From Lachnospiraceae bacterium (lineage in GTDB: Bacteria; Bacillota; Clostridia; Lachnospirales; Lachnospiraceae), in the NCBI GenBank assembly GCA_022792885.1, contig JAAWBX010000036.1, forward strand, positions 62,001 to 126,000: 64,000 nt of DNA. Direction: 5' to 3'. Positions within the stretch are counted from its first letter, which is position 1; every line of letters starts with the position of its first letter. Shown here piece after piece: positions 34,836 through 44,242 of this stretch. A program made the position numbers and the translations under genes. A model generated the notes under the pieces. The model saw nothing but the letters and a program-made list of their open reading frames with translations, searched no databases and was not told the DNA's origin.

Positions 34836-36632
34836 ATGATACAGATTTTGGATACGGCGACCATCAATCAGATCGCGGCCGGTGAGGTGATCGACCGGCC
34901 GGCCTCCGTGGTAAAAGAACTGGTGGAGAACGCCGTGGATGCCAAAGCAACCGCCGTAGCCGTGGATATCGACGGCGGGGGGATTTCCCGGATTCGGGTG
35001 ACGGACAACGGCTGCGGCCTTCCCAGGGATGAGATCGCCACGGCTTTCCTCCGGCATGCGACCAGCAAGATCCGTTCGGTGGAGGATCTTCTCACGGTCC
35101 GTTCCCTGGGATTTCGCGGGGAGGCTTTGTCGAGCATCGCCGCGGTTTCCCGGGTGGAGGTAATCACGAAGCCTTCGGACGCTTTGAGCGGATATCGTTA
35201 CCGGATCGAAGGCGGAAAGGAGCTTTCGGGAGAAGAGGTCGGCGCGCCGGACGGGACCACGTTTTTGATGCGGGATTTGTTTTATAATACGCCGGCCAGA
35301 CGCAAATTCCTTAAAACACCTCAGACGGAAGGCGCTTATATTGCGGATTTGATGGAACGTCTGGCTCTGTCAAGACCGGATATTTCCTTCCGCTTTTGCC
35401 AGCAGGGAACCGAAAAACTCCACACATCCGGAAATCATAACGTCAAAGACCTGATCTATCGGATTTACGGAAGAGAAGCGGCGGCGGAATTGATTCCGGT
35501 TGCGGCCGAAACCGAATGGCTCCGGGTGACGGGCTATCTGGGAAAACCCGTTTTTTCCAGAGGAAACCGCGGAGGGGAAAACTATTTTATTAACGGCCGC
35601 TATATCCGAAGTTCCCTGATCGGACGGGCGCTGGAAGAAGCTTACAAACCCTATCTGATGCAGCATCGCTATCCTTTTTGCGTGCTGCATTTTCGGGCGG
35701 CCCCGGAGCTGCTCGATGTAAACGTACACCCGGCCAAGATGGAGCTCAGGTTTGGCAATCCGGAAATTCTTTACCCGTGGCTTTTTTCGGTCGTTCGGGA
35801 CGCCTTAAAAACAAAAGATCTGATTCCGGGCGTATCCCTGCCGGAACCGGAAACCCCGAAGACGGAAAACAGGGAAACGAAACCGGTTCCGGACCCCGTA
35901 CCGGCCCCGGAACCGTTTGAAGAAGTCCGCCGGGCCCGGGTTTTGAAAGAAACGTCCGTTTATCAGGCCGGGCCGGGTTCCGACATTCCGAAGGCCGGGC
36001 CGGACAGCGCACAGATGGAACTTTTTGAAGAAAAGATTTTCACGCCGAAAGCCCGGCGCGAATTTCGGATCATCGGTCAGCTTTTTGAAACGTATTGGCT
36101 GATCGAATACCGGGATACGTTCCTTTTGATGGATCAGCACGCGGCCCATGAAAAGGTTCTCTACGAGCGAACCATGAAAGCCGGCCGGACAAAGGAACAC
36201 ACCAGCCAGGCGATTATGCCTCCCATTATCCTTTCTCTCAACGCGAAGGAAGAACTGGTTTTCCAGACCCATAAAGAAGTTTTTGCTTCTCTGGGTTTTG
36301 AGATCGAGCCGTTTGGCGGCCGGGAATACGCCGTCTACGGTGTGCCGGGCAACCTGTTTTCTCTCGCCGAAAAGGAGCTTTTGACGGAGCTGTTTGCCTG
36401 TCTGGCCGGGGAAGATGCGGACGCGAAACCGGATATGCTTCTTTCCCGGGTAGCTTCTTTGGCCTGCAAAGCGGCGGTAAAAGGCAATCAAACTTTATCG
36501 CTTGCCGAAGCGGAGGCTTTGATAGACGAGCTTTTGCGCCTGGACAACCCGTACCATTGTCCTCACGGGAGGCCGACCATGATCACGATGTCCAGGCGGG
36601 AGCTGGAAAAAAAATTCAGGCGGATCGTATAG
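34836..36632 (+). CDS. mutL: DNA mismatch repair protein MutL (endonuclease type)
   Basis: MutL, 598 residues. The GHKL ATPase motifs are Glu-Asn-Ala-Val-Asp-Ala, Asp-Asn-Gly-Cys-Gly and Gly-Phe-Arg-Gly-Glu-Ala-Leu. A Pro-rich linker (about 330-385) leads to the dimerisation domain. That domain carries the metal endonuclease motif DQHAAHEKVLYE and a late Cys-Pro-His-Gly-Arg-Pro, the marks of nicking MutL in organisms without MutH. miaA follows after 33 bases. Confidence 0.97.
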   Translation: MIQILDTATINQIAAGEVIDRPASVVKELVENAVDAKATAVAVDIDGGGISRIRVTDNGCGLPRDEIATAFLRHATSKIRSVEDLLTVRSLGFRGEALSSIAAVSRVEVITKPSDALSGYRYRIEGGKELSGEEVGAPDGTTFLMRDLFYNTPARRKFLKTPQTEGAYIADLMERLALSRPDISFRFCQQGTEKLHTSGNHNVKDLIYRIYGREAAAELIPVAAETEWLRVTGYLGKPVFSRGNRGGENYFINGRYIRSSLIGRALEEAYKPYLMQHRYPFCVLHFRAAPELLDVNVHPAKMELRFGNPEILYPWLFSVVRDALKTKDLIPGVSLPEPETPKTENRETKPVPDPVPAPEPFEEVRRARVLKETSVYQAGPGSDIPKAGPDSAQMELFEEKIFTPKARREFRIIGQLFETYWLIEYRDTFLLMDQHAAHEKVLYERTMKAGRTKEHTSQAIMPPIILSLNAKEELVFQTHKEVFASLGFEIEPFGGREYAVYGVPGNLFSLAEKELLTELFACLAGEDADAKPDMLLSRVASLACKAAVKGNQTLSLAEAEALIDELLRLDNPYHCPHGRPTMITMSRRELEKKFRRIV

Positions 36633-36665
36633 CCGGAAGACAGAAATTATCGGGAGGAATCTTTC

Positions 36666-37610
36666 ATGAAACAGCCGCTGGTCATTCTGACCGGCCCCAC
36701 GGCGGTCGGAAAAACCGAGACGTCCCTTCGGATCGCGGAAAAGATCCGCGCAGAGATCTTAAGCGCCGATTCCATGCAGGTTTATAAGGGACTGGACATC
36801 GGTTCCGCCAAGATCCGGCCGGAAGAGCAAAACGGAATCCGGCATCATCTGATTGATGTGCTGGACCCGTGGGAAGATTTTAATGTCGTGCGATTTCAGC
36901 AGATGGCAAAAAAAGCTATGAAAGAAATCTGGCGCAGAGGACATATTCCGCTCGTCACCGGAGGAACCGGTTTTTATATCCAGGCCATTTTGTATGATAT
37001 CGATTTCACCGAAACGGAAGCCGGCGCTTCTTTTCGGAAAAAATGGGAGAGAATGGCCGATGAAAAAGGCGCTTTATGGCTGCACGACCGCCTGCGGGAA
37101 GTGGACAGAGAATCCGCGGAGGCCATTCATCCCCATAATATCAAACGGGTCGTGCGCGCTCTGGAATTTTTTGAACAGACCGGGGAGAAGATATCCCGGC
37201 ATAACGAGACGGAAAGGCAGAAAGCGTCGCCGTATGCCTTTTCTTATTTTGTCCTGACCAGGCCTCGGGAGGAACTTTATCGCCGCATTGATTTGCGGGT
37301 CGATCAGATGATGGAACAGGGGCTTTTGGAGGAAGTGCGCAAATTAAAAGAACAGGGGTGCCGCAGAGGATTTACTTCTATGCAGGGACTTGGTTATAAG
37401 GAGCTTTTGGCTTATCTGGACGGAGCGTTTTCCCTGGAGGAAGCGGTATATCGAATCAAGAGAGATACCAGGCATTTTGCGAAACGGCAGCTCACCTGGT
37501 TTTCCCGGGAAAGGGAAGTTACCCGGGTGGATATGGACGCGTTTTCCGACATAGATTCGCTGGATGCCTTTCTCCTGGAGGAGATGAAACGGAAAGGATG
37601 TATCGAGTAA
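36666..37610 (+). CDS. miaA: tRNA dimethylallyltransferase
   Basis: A 314-residue enzyme that prenylates A37 of tRNAs reading U-initial codons, making the substrate for MiaB. The P-loop is Gly-Pro-Thr-Ala-Val-Gly-Lys-Thr (residues 9-16), and Asp-Ser-Met-Gln-Val-Tyr-Lys-Gly-Leu-Asp-Ile-Gly-Ser-Ala-Lys is the isopentenyl-transfer motif. The Gly-Gly-Thr-Gly-Phe-Tyr and Arg-Asp-Thr-Arg-x-Phe-Ala-Lys-Arg-Gln motifs are intact. GGGAGGA precedes ATG 36666. The stop TAA shares bases with the next ATG (TAATG). Confidence 0.97.
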   Translation: MKQPLVILTGPTAVGKTETSLRIAEKIRAEILSADSMQVYKGLDIGSAKIRPEEQNGIRHHLIDVLDPWEDFNVVRFQQMAKKAMKEIWRRGHIPLVTGGTGFYIQAILYDIDFTETEAGASFRKKWERMADEKGALWLHDRLREVDRESAEAIHPHNIKRVVRALEFFEQTGEKISRHNETERQKASPYAFSYFVLTRPREELYRRIDLRVDQMMEQGLLEEVRKLKEQGCRRGFTSMQGLGYKELLAYLDGAFSLEEAVYRIKRDTRHFAKRQLTWFSREREVTRVDMDAFSDIDSLDAFLLEEMKRKGCIE

Positions 37611-38875
37611 TGTACGAACAAATGGGGATTTCCCCCCGGGTGCTTGCGTTTGCCGACGGGGTGGAACAGAATTTGCGGGAACGTTTTGACGAAATCGACA
37701 GAACCGCGGAATATAATCAGTGCAAAGTGTTGGCGGCCATGCAGAAACATCGGGTCAGCGAGGCTCATTTTACGGCTTCCACCGGATATGGCTACAACGA
37801 TATCGGGCGTGACACGCTGGAAGACGTGTATGCTTCGGTGTTTCATACGGAGGCGGCGCTGGTGCGCCCTCAGATCGTCTGCGGGACGCAGGCCCTGGCT
37901 CTGGCTCTGGCGTCCAATCTGTTTCCCGGGGACGAGTTGTTTTCTCCGGTGGGGAAACCTTACGATACCCTGGAGGAAGTGATCGGAATCCGGGATTCTA
38001 TGGGATCCCTAAAAGAATATGGGGTTTCTTATGCGCAGACGGATCTTTTGGCGGACGGCGGTTTCGACTGGGACGGCATCCGCGAAAAGATTCACGAAAA
38101 TACGAAACTGGCTGCTATTCAGCGCTCCAAAGGTTACGCGGCCCGTCCGACGCTGTCCGTAGCCCGAATCGGGGAACTGATCGCGTTTATCAAAAAAATC
38201 AAACCGGATATTCTTTGTATGGTGGACAACTGTTACGGAGAATTTGTGGAAAGGCTGGAACCCTCCGATGTGGGCGCGGATATGGTCGTCGGTTCTCTGA
38301 TTAAAAATCCGGGCGGCGGGCTGGCGCCCTGCGGCGGATACATCGCAGGCCGGACCGACTGCGTCGAGCGGGCCGCCAGGCGTTTGACTTCCCCGGGACT
38401 CGGACGGGAAGTGGGCGCCAGCCTCGGGGTAAACGCGAGCCTGTATCAGGGCTTTTTCCTGGCGCCCACGGTCACGGCAGGCGCGTTAAAAGGGGCCGTC
38501 TACGCGGCAAATCTTTACGAACGCCTGGGATTTTCCGTTTTGCCGAACGGAAATGAAAGCCGTCACGACATCATTCAGGCCATTGAACTGGGAAGCCCGG
38601 AAAAACTGATCGCTTTTTGTTCCGGTATTCAGGCAGCCGCTCCCGTTGACAGCTTTGTACGGCCGGAACCGTGGGACATGCCCGGATATGATTCTCAAGT
38701 AATTATGGCGGCGGGCGCTTTCGTCCAGGGCTCTTCCATTGAGCTTTCCGCCGACGGGCCGCTGAAACCTCCCTATTCGGTTTTTTTTCAGGGCGGTTTG
38801 ACCTGGTATCACGCCAAATACGGAATTTTGATGTCGTTACAAAAATTGTACGAGTCGAATCTTATCGAATTGTAA
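37610..38875 (+). CDS. PLP-dependent methionine gamma-lyase-like protein (YnbB, 'aluminium resistance' family)
   Basis: A 421-residue member of the Cys/Met metabolism PLP fold. The pyridoxal Lys is in Gly-Ser-Leu-Ile-Lys-Asn-Pro-Gly-Gly-Gly (near residue 228) and the Asp in Val-Asp-Asn-Cys-Tyr-Gly-Glu (near 205). The family is historically named for aluminium resistance and its real substrate is not established. The frame is open from ATG 37598, but that codon touches the ribosome site AAAGGA, so ATG 37610 is preferred. The position after miaA is conserved in Firmicutes. Confidence 0.88.
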   Translation: MYEQMGISPRVLAFADGVEQNLRERFDEIDRTAEYNQCKVLAAMQKHRVSEAHFTASTGYGYNDIGRDTLEDVYASVFHTEAALVRPQIVCGTQALALALASNLFPGDELFSPVGKPYDTLEEVIGIRDSMGSLKEYGVSYAQTDLLADGGFDWDGIREKIHENTKLAAIQRSKGYAARPTLSVARIGELIAFIKKIKPDILCMVDNCYGEFVERLEPSDVGADMVVGSLIKNPGGGLAPCGGYIAGRTDCVERAARRLTSPGLGREVGASLGVNASLYQGFFLAPTVTAGALKGAVYAANLYERLGFSVLPNGNESRHDIIQAIELGSPEKLIAFCSGIQAAAPVDSFVRPEPWDMPGYDSQVIMAAGAFVQGSSIELSADGPLKPPYSVFFQGGLTWYHAKYGILMSLQKLYESNLIEL

Positions 38876-38884
38876 AGATGATAT

Positions 38885-38913
38885 TTGAAATTTTTTCAGA
38901 TTTTTTTTATATA
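38885..38913 (+). promoter_or_regulatory. Promoter upstream of DUF4321-radC
   Basis: TTGAAA at 38885-38890 and TATATA at 38908-38913 are 17 bases apart in an AT-rich gap. Confidence 0.5.
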
Positions 38914-38967
38914 CAGTATCCGGAAACTGTGTTAAACTATTAGATGATTTTTAAAGGGGTGAATGAT

Positions 38968-39222
38968 TTGAAAGGAAACAAAAACCGCTGGGCCTGCTTT
39001 CTTCTGATATTGTCGGGTATTGTACTGGGAGGATTTTTAGGCAGCCTGGCCGGTAATATTCCGTTTTTGAGCTGGCTGAGCTACGGGCAGAGTTTTGGCC
39101 TGGCAAGTCCGGTCGTCCTGGATCTTGGGATTTTGGTTCTAACGTTTGGTCTGACCATCCATATCAGTATCGCCAGCATTATCGGCGTGGTTATCGGTAT
39201 CATTATTTACCGCCTGATCTGA
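38968..39222 (+). CDS. DUF4321 small membrane protein
   Basis: An 84-residue protein with two hydrophobic segments, at about 11-33 and 50-83, matching the small DUF4321 family found in the mreC neighbourhood of Clostridia. Function unknown. I choose TTG 38968, eight bases after AAAGGGG; the frame is also open from ATG 38944, but the ribosome site then lies inside the gene. radC follows after 49 bases. Confidence 0.7.
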   Translation: MKGNKNRWACFLLILSGIVLGGFLGSLAGNIPFLSWLSYGQSFGLASPVVLDLGILVLTFGLTIHISIASIIGVVIGIIIYRLI

Positions 39223-39271
39223 TTTCACCGTTTTCCTTCCTTTTCGTACTTGGAGAGTAGAAAGGATATGG

Positions 39272-39964
39272 ATGCACTCAAAGAAAATGAAAGACAAGCC
39301 TCTGGATGAGAGGCCCTACGAGAAATGTCTTCACCACGGGGCCGGGCATTTAAGCGACGCGGAACTCCTGGCCGTTATTATCCGCAGCGGAAGCCGGGAC
39401 GAAAGCGCCGTGGAACTTGCCGGACGGATTCTGTATCATTCCGGAGCCGCGAACGGCCTGTTGTCCCTTCACCATGTATCCCTCCCGGAGCTTCAAAGAA
39501 TCCCGGGAATCGGAAAGGTCAAAGCGGTTCAACTGAAATGTGTGGCGGAATTGTCCCGCCGCATGGCGAAAGCTTCCTCGGCCGGAACGACCGCCTTCAC
39601 CGATCCGAAACAGATCGCGGATTTTTTTATGGAAGATATGCGTCACAAGGAGCGCGAAGAACTGCGTGTCGTCTTTTTTAACACCAAAAATCAATACATA
39701 CATGACATCATTCTTTTTCAGGGAACGGTAAATAGTTCCGTCGTGTCTCCCAGAGAGATTTTTCTGGAGGCGCTTCGGTATCAGGCCGTATCGATCGTGC
39801 TGCTTCATAACCATCCCAGCGGGGACTGCACGCCCAGCCGGGAAGATATTCTGACTACGAGACGGATCCGGGGAGCCGGCGACCTGATCGGCATTTCTCT
39901 GATAGACCATATTATTATAGGAGACCATTCTTACATTAGTTTGAAAGAACGGGGAGTTTTATAA
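39272..39964 (+). CDS. radC: RadC family JAB-domain protein
   Basis: A 230-residue protein with an N-terminal helix-hairpin-helix region (Pro-Gly-Ile-Gly-Lys-Val-Lys-Ala) and a C-terminal JAB/MPN metal domain carrying His-Asn-His-Pro-Ser-Gly-x-x-x-Pro-Ser-x-x-Asp. The link to DNA repair is historical and weak; the domain suggests a metallo-isopeptidase or nuclease. The start at 39272 is six bases after AAAGGA. mreC begins on the base after its stop. The mreB that usually separates radC from mreC is absent. Confidence 0.94.
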   Translation: MHSKKMKDKPLDERPYEKCLHHGAGHLSDAELLAVIIRSGSRDESAVELAGRILYHSGAANGLLSLHHVSLPELQRIPGIGKVKAVQLKCVAELSRRMAKASSAGTTAFTDPKQIADFFMEDMRHKEREELRVVFFNTKNQYIHDIILFQGTVNSSVVSPREIFLEALRYQAVSIVLLHNHPSGDCTPSREDILTTRRIRGAGDLIGISLIDHIIIGDHSYISLKERGVL

Positions 39965-40831
39965 ATGAAAGATAAAAAATTCAAGATCCCGATCCGCTAT
40001 GTATTATTCATTTTGACTTTTTTCTGCCTGATGCTTATGGCATTGACCTATATACGGCCTGCGTTCGGCGCTTCCGTGCGGAACGCCGTTAATTCGGTCC
40101 TGACCCCCATGCAGATCGGCTTAAATAAGGTAGGAACCAGAATTTCCACCGAGATTTTAAATTTCACCAAATTGAGAGACGCTCAGGAAGAGAATGAACA
40201 GATGAAGGTGGAGATCGACCGGCTCAAACAGGAAAATCTCCGCCTTTACGAAGGGAAGTACGAGCTGGACGAGCTGCGTGAACTTCTGGCTCTGCGGGAT
40301 GAATACGCGCAGTACGAGATGACCGGCGCCAATGTGATTCAAAAAGAAACCGGGAACTGGTTCCGGGAATTTACGATCGACAAGGGGACGGACGACGGGA
40401 TTTTTGTCGATGCCAACGTGCTGGCCAACGGCGCTTTGGTGGGGCGGGTCATTTACGCAGGGAAAAATTACGCGAAAGTTCTTTCGCTGATCGACGATAC
40501 CAGCAACGTGGGGGCCATGACACTGGAGAATTCGACTTATTGCGTGGTTTCCGGCAGCCTGGCCGATTATGAGAGAGGCCTTTTACAACTGGAGTACACG
40601 GAGAAGGACGCGGTGATTAACGAAGGTGACCTGATTGTCACCTCCCATGTCAGCAACGTATACCTGCCGGGGCTGGCCATCGGTTACGCCACGGAAATGA
40701 CCGTGAATCCGGATAATCTGACCAAGTCCGGTTATCTGACGCCGATGGCGGATTTTTCGAACATTCAGAAAGTTCTCGTTATCATGACGAAAAAAGCGAG
40801 CGGGGAGGAGGGAACGCCGGGTGAGCAGTAA
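39965..40831 (+). CDS. mreC: Rod shape-determining protein MreC
   Basis: MreC, 288 residues, a scaffold outside the membrane that activates the elongation machinery through PBP2. There is a membrane helix at about 10-28, a coiled coil at about 65-105 (a Gln/Glu/Lys-rich heptad segment), and the double beta-barrel domain to the end. It is one base after radC and overlaps mreD by 11 bases. Confidence 0.95.
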   Translation: MKDKKFKIPIRYVLFILTFFCLMLMALTYIRPAFGASVRNAVNSVLTPMQIGLNKVGTRISTEILNFTKLRDAQEENEQMKVEIDRLKQENLRLYEGKYELDELRELLALRDEYAQYEMTGANVIQKETGNWFREFTIDKGTDDGIFVDANVLANGALVGRVIYAGKNYAKVLSLIDDTSNVGAMTLENSTYCVVSGSLADYERGLLQLEYTEKDAVINEGDLIVTSHVSNVYLPGLAIGYATEMTVNPDNLTKSGYLTPMADFSNIQKVLVIMTKKASGEEGTPGEQ

Positions 40832-41351
40832 AATTATCCGTTTCCTGTGTACGCTTTTCATGATTCTGTTCGGATATTTTTTGCAGAACGGGATCTTTTC
40901 CTCGGTCCTGTTTCTTCAAACGCTTCCGAACGTCCTCCTGTTCATGACCGTGACTTACGCGTTTTTGAGGGGGCCCTACGTCGGAATCGCGGTCGGTTTT
41001 TTCTGCGGATTTCTCTGTGATATTTTAAGCGGAGGGCTGATCGGTTTTTATACTCTGATTTATCTCTATATCGGCTGGTTCAGCGGTCTCTTCAATCGTT
41101 TCTTCTATTTGGACGAGCTGGTCCTGCCTTTGATTCTGTGCGGCATCTGTGATTTTTTATACGGATGTTACGTATATGTTCTTCAATTCCTTCTGCGGGG
41201 GCATTTTAATTTCCCGCTGTATCTGCAAAAGATCATCTTGCCGGAGATGGTATATACCCTGATCGTTGCCATCGTGCTGTACCGCATCGTCTTGTTCATC
41301 CATAATAAATGCGATGAAGTAGAAAAAAGGAGTGCCAGAAAATTTGTTTAA
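40821..41351 (+). CDS. mreD: Rod shape-determining protein MreD
   Basis: An integral membrane protein of 176 residues with five or six hydrophobic helices, the partner of MreC. It starts at a GTG inside mreC, preceded by GGGAGG-type sequence, and its last codons overlap the beginning of the PBP2 gene. Sequence conservation in MreD is low; topology and position carry the assignment. Confidence 0.9.
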   Translation: MSSKIIRFLCTLFMILFGYFLQNGIFSSVLFLQTLPNVLLFMTVTYAFLRGPYVGIAVGFFCGFLCDILSGGLIGFYTLIYLYIGWFSGLFNRFFYLDELVLPLILCGICDFLYGCYVYVLQFLLRGHFNFPLYLQKIILPEMVYTLIVAIVLYRIVLFIHNKCDEVEKRSARKFV

Positions 41352-44226
41352 AGAAGTTTGGGATATCATCCTTTATGTTATAAAAAAAATCGTTACTTCC
41401 CGATTGTTTATTGTCGTAATTTTGTTTGCGGGGATGTTTGCGTCGCTTGTGTGGAAGCTTTTTGATATTCAGATCGTTGACAGTGAAAAATACCAGGAAG
41501 AATACATTCAGAAAACGCTGAAAACGATTCAGACGCCAAGCACCCGGGGGAACATCTATGACCGGAACGGGAACCTTCTCGCATATAACCAGCTCACATA
41601 TTCCGTGACCATGATGGATACCGGCGCTTTTAAAGACGGATATGAGCGGAACAAAATGTTGATCGAGCTGATCGGAATACTGGATGCCCATGGCGAAACG
41701 GTCGTTTCCGCATTTCCCATGACGATTGACGAGAACGGGAATCTGATTTTTACGACGGCTTCGGAGGGCGAAAAAAATACACTTTTAAAAAATATTTACG
41801 GCATGACCTCCGAAGATACTTTCGATATGGTAAATTCCAAGGGAGAGCTGTACAATCAGTCGAATCCGGATCCGGAGGAATTTTTCGCCAAAGCCAAACA
41901 CAAATTCGGCATCGGCGAGGAGCCGAACAAGCCGGACGCCTATGAGGTGGACGACGCGTTGGCGTTAAAGATGCTTCATATCCGTTACGCCATGTTCCTG
42001 AAGTCTTATATGCGCTATGATTCTACGGTAATTGCCTCGAACGTAAGTCAGGAGACGGTGACGGATATCCTGGAACACGCCAATGAGCTTCGCGAGATCG
42101 ACGTGGAGGAGGAGACCATCCGCGTCTATAATTACGCGAAGTATTTTGCTCACATCATCGGGTATACCGGAAAAGCGTCGGACGAGGAATTAAGCGAGTT
42201 AAAAGAGCAGGACGATACGTATGAGCTCGGCGACGTCGTGGGAAAAACCGGCATGGAACAGGTTATGGAACAGTCTTTAAGCGGGACCAAAGGTTCCCAG
42301 ACCATGTTCTTAGACAGCGAGGGGCGGATTCTGGATATTTTAAGCCAGACGGATCCGATCGCCGGGAATAACATTTATTTGAGCGTGGATGCCAACCTGA
42401 CGGTCGGTATTTATCATCTGCTGGAACAGAAGCTGGCCGGTATCCTTTCCGCTAAAATAATCGAAGGGGATTTTGAGATCACGGAAGATACCGACACTTC
42501 CAAGATCATGATTCCGGTCAGAGACGCGTATTTTCAACTGATCAACAATAATGTCCTTTCTTTAAATGCTTTTTCGAGACCGGATGCTTCGGAGGTGGAA
42601 CAGCAGATTTATGCTTCGTTTACCGGACGTCAGGCTACGGTTCTCGCTTCCATGCAAGGGTATTTGACATCTCCCGGCGCCGCCGTTTATCCGGCTCTTT
42701 CCGAGATGGATCAGGATTACATCGACTATATATACGGCTACCTTCTGGACGAGAATTATTTAACGGTAAGCGACGAGATTTGGAAAGATCCCGCGTTTCA
42801 GAACTGGTATAACCGGACGGTCAGTTTTCAGGAATTTCTTCGTTACGCGGTTTCGGCCAACTGGATCGACGTCAGCAAACTGAATATCGACAGTAAATAC
42901 GCTACAATGGACGATACGTATCAGATTTTGGTTGAACATCTGATGAATGAACTCTCTTCCGACGTCGGTTTTTGCAAGTTGGTCTACAAGTACCTGGTGG
43001 ACGACGGCACCGTTACGGGACGGCAGCTTTGCCTGAGCCTGTTTTACCAGGGGGTTCTCGCCTGGGACGAGGAAGCGGTGGGTCGTTTAAACGGCGGCAA
43101 CAGCCGGACGGCCTATGAGTTTTTTATGGAGAAAGTTCGGAAAATCGAGATCACGCCGGAACAGTTGGCTCTGGATCCGTGTACCGCGTCCTGTGTCCTT
43201 TTGAATGTAAAAACCGGGGAACCGCTGGCAGTCGTCACATATCCCGGCTACGACAACAATTATCTGTCCGGTACGGTCAACGGTTCCTACTACAGCACCC
43301 TGATTCACAACCTGAGCAATCCTCTGTACAATAATGCAACTCAGACCCGTACGGCGCCCGGATCCATTTTCAAAGTGATCAGCGCGATCGCCGGTCTGGA
43401 GGAGAGAGTCGTGTCCCTTTCGGAAGGGATCGAGGACGAAGGGATTTATACCAAACAGGGCATGAATCTGCGCTGCTGGATTTTTCCGTCCAATCACGGC
43501 CGGCTGACCGTGAGCGGCGCGATCCAAAATTCCTGTAACTATTATTTTTCCGAAGTCGGTTATCGGCTTTCACTGGATCAGAACGGCAATTACAACGAAC
43601 CTCTGGGCCTTCAGAAAATTCGACAGTATGCTTCTTTGTTCGGCCTGAACGATAAAAGCGGCCTGGAGATATCGGAGATCATGCCGCAGATATCCGATAC
43701 CAGCCCGATCGCTTCGGCGATCGGACAGGGCTCCCATGCGTTTTCCAATGTTCATCTGGCCCGCTATGCGGCGGCCGTAGCGAATCGCGGGACTTTGTAC
43801 CGGCTGACACTTTTGTCGAAACGAACCGATTTTGAAGGAAATCTTTTGGAAGAATACGCTTCCGAGGTAGAAAATCAAATTTCCATTGCCAACAGTACCT
43901 GGAATGCGGTACAATCGGGTATGAGAGAAGTGATCGCTTCCGGTTCCGCCACAGAGATCTTCAGTACCTGTCCGGTAGCCGTAGCCGGCAAGACCGGTAC
44001 GGCGGAGGAATCGGATAAGCGGGGCCCTCACGCGACTTTCATCGGATTCGCGCCTTACGAGGATCCGGAGATTTCCGTCAGCATCATGATTCCGTACGGT
44101 TATGCTTCCAGTTATTCTACAGAAGTTGCCAGAGACGTACTGAATTACTATTATGGAAGCTCTACGCTGGAACAAATTTTGGCCCAGGGCGCGGCTGATT
44201 TGAGCGGTGTTACCATCGGCGACTAA
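41344..44226 (+). CDS. mrdA: Penicillin-binding protein 2 (class B transpeptidase) with a large insertion
   Basis: A monofunctional transpeptidase of about 960 residues; typical PBP2 has 600-700. It has one N-terminal membrane helix (about 18-40), then the dimerisation domain with Arg-Gly-Asn-Ile-Tyr-Asp-Arg-Asn-Gly. The catalytic domain contains SxxK (Ser-Ile-Phe-Lys, near 672), SxN (Ser-Cys-Asn) and KTG (Lys-Thr-Gly-Thr, near 881). Roughly residues 370-605, between the strand beginning the catalytic domain and its continuation at Ala-Ser-Cys-Val-Leu-Leu-Asn, are extra. The start is TTG 41344, 11 bases after GGAG, or GTG 41332. With MreCD and RodA it forms the elongasome. Confidence 0.92.
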   Translation: MFKEVWDIILYVIKKIVTSRLFIVVILFAGMFASLVWKLFDIQIVDSEKYQEEYIQKTLKTIQTPSTRGNIYDRNGNLLAYNQLTYSVTMMDTGAFKDGYERNKMLIELIGILDAHGETVVSAFPMTIDENGNLIFTTASEGEKNTLLKNIYGMTSEDTFDMVNSKGELYNQSNPDPEEFFAKAKHKFGIGEEPNKPDAYEVDDALALKMLHIRYAMFLKSYMRYDSTVIASNVSQETVTDILEHANELREIDVEEETIRVYNYAKYFAHIIGYTGKASDEELSELKEQDDTYELGDVVGKTGMEQVMEQSLSGTKGSQTMFLDSEGRILDILSQTDPIAGNNIYLSVDANLTVGIYHLLEQKLAGILSAKIIEGDFEITEDTDTSKIMIPVRDAYFQLINNNVLSLNAFSRPDASEVEQQIYASFTGRQATVLASMQGYLTSPGAAVYPALSEMDQDYIDYIYGYLLDENYLTVSDEIWKDPAFQNWYNRTVSFQEFLRYAVSANWIDVSKLNIDSKYATMDDTYQILVEHLMNELSSDVGFCKLVYKYLVDDGTVTGRQLCLSLFYQGVLAWDEEAVGRLNGGNSRTAYEFFMEKVRKIEITPEQLALDPCTASCVLLNVKTGEPLAVVTYPGYDNNYLSGTVNGSYYSTLIHNLSNPLYNNATQTRTAPGSIFKVISAIAGLEERVVSLSEGIEDEGIYTKQGMNLRCWIFPSNHGRLTVSGAIQNSCNYYFSEVGYRLSLDQNGNYNEPLGLQKIRQYASLFGLNDKSGLEISEIMPQISDTSPIASAIGQGSHAFSNVHLARYAAAVANRGTLYRLTLLSKRTDFEGNLLEEYASEVENQISIANSTWNAVQSGMREVIASGSATEIFSTCPVAVAGKTGTAEESDKRGPHATFIGFAPYEDPEISVSIMIPYGYASSYSTEVARDVLNYYYGSSTLEQILAQGAADLSGVTIGD

Positions 44227-44242
44227 ATGAAGGGAGAGTACG

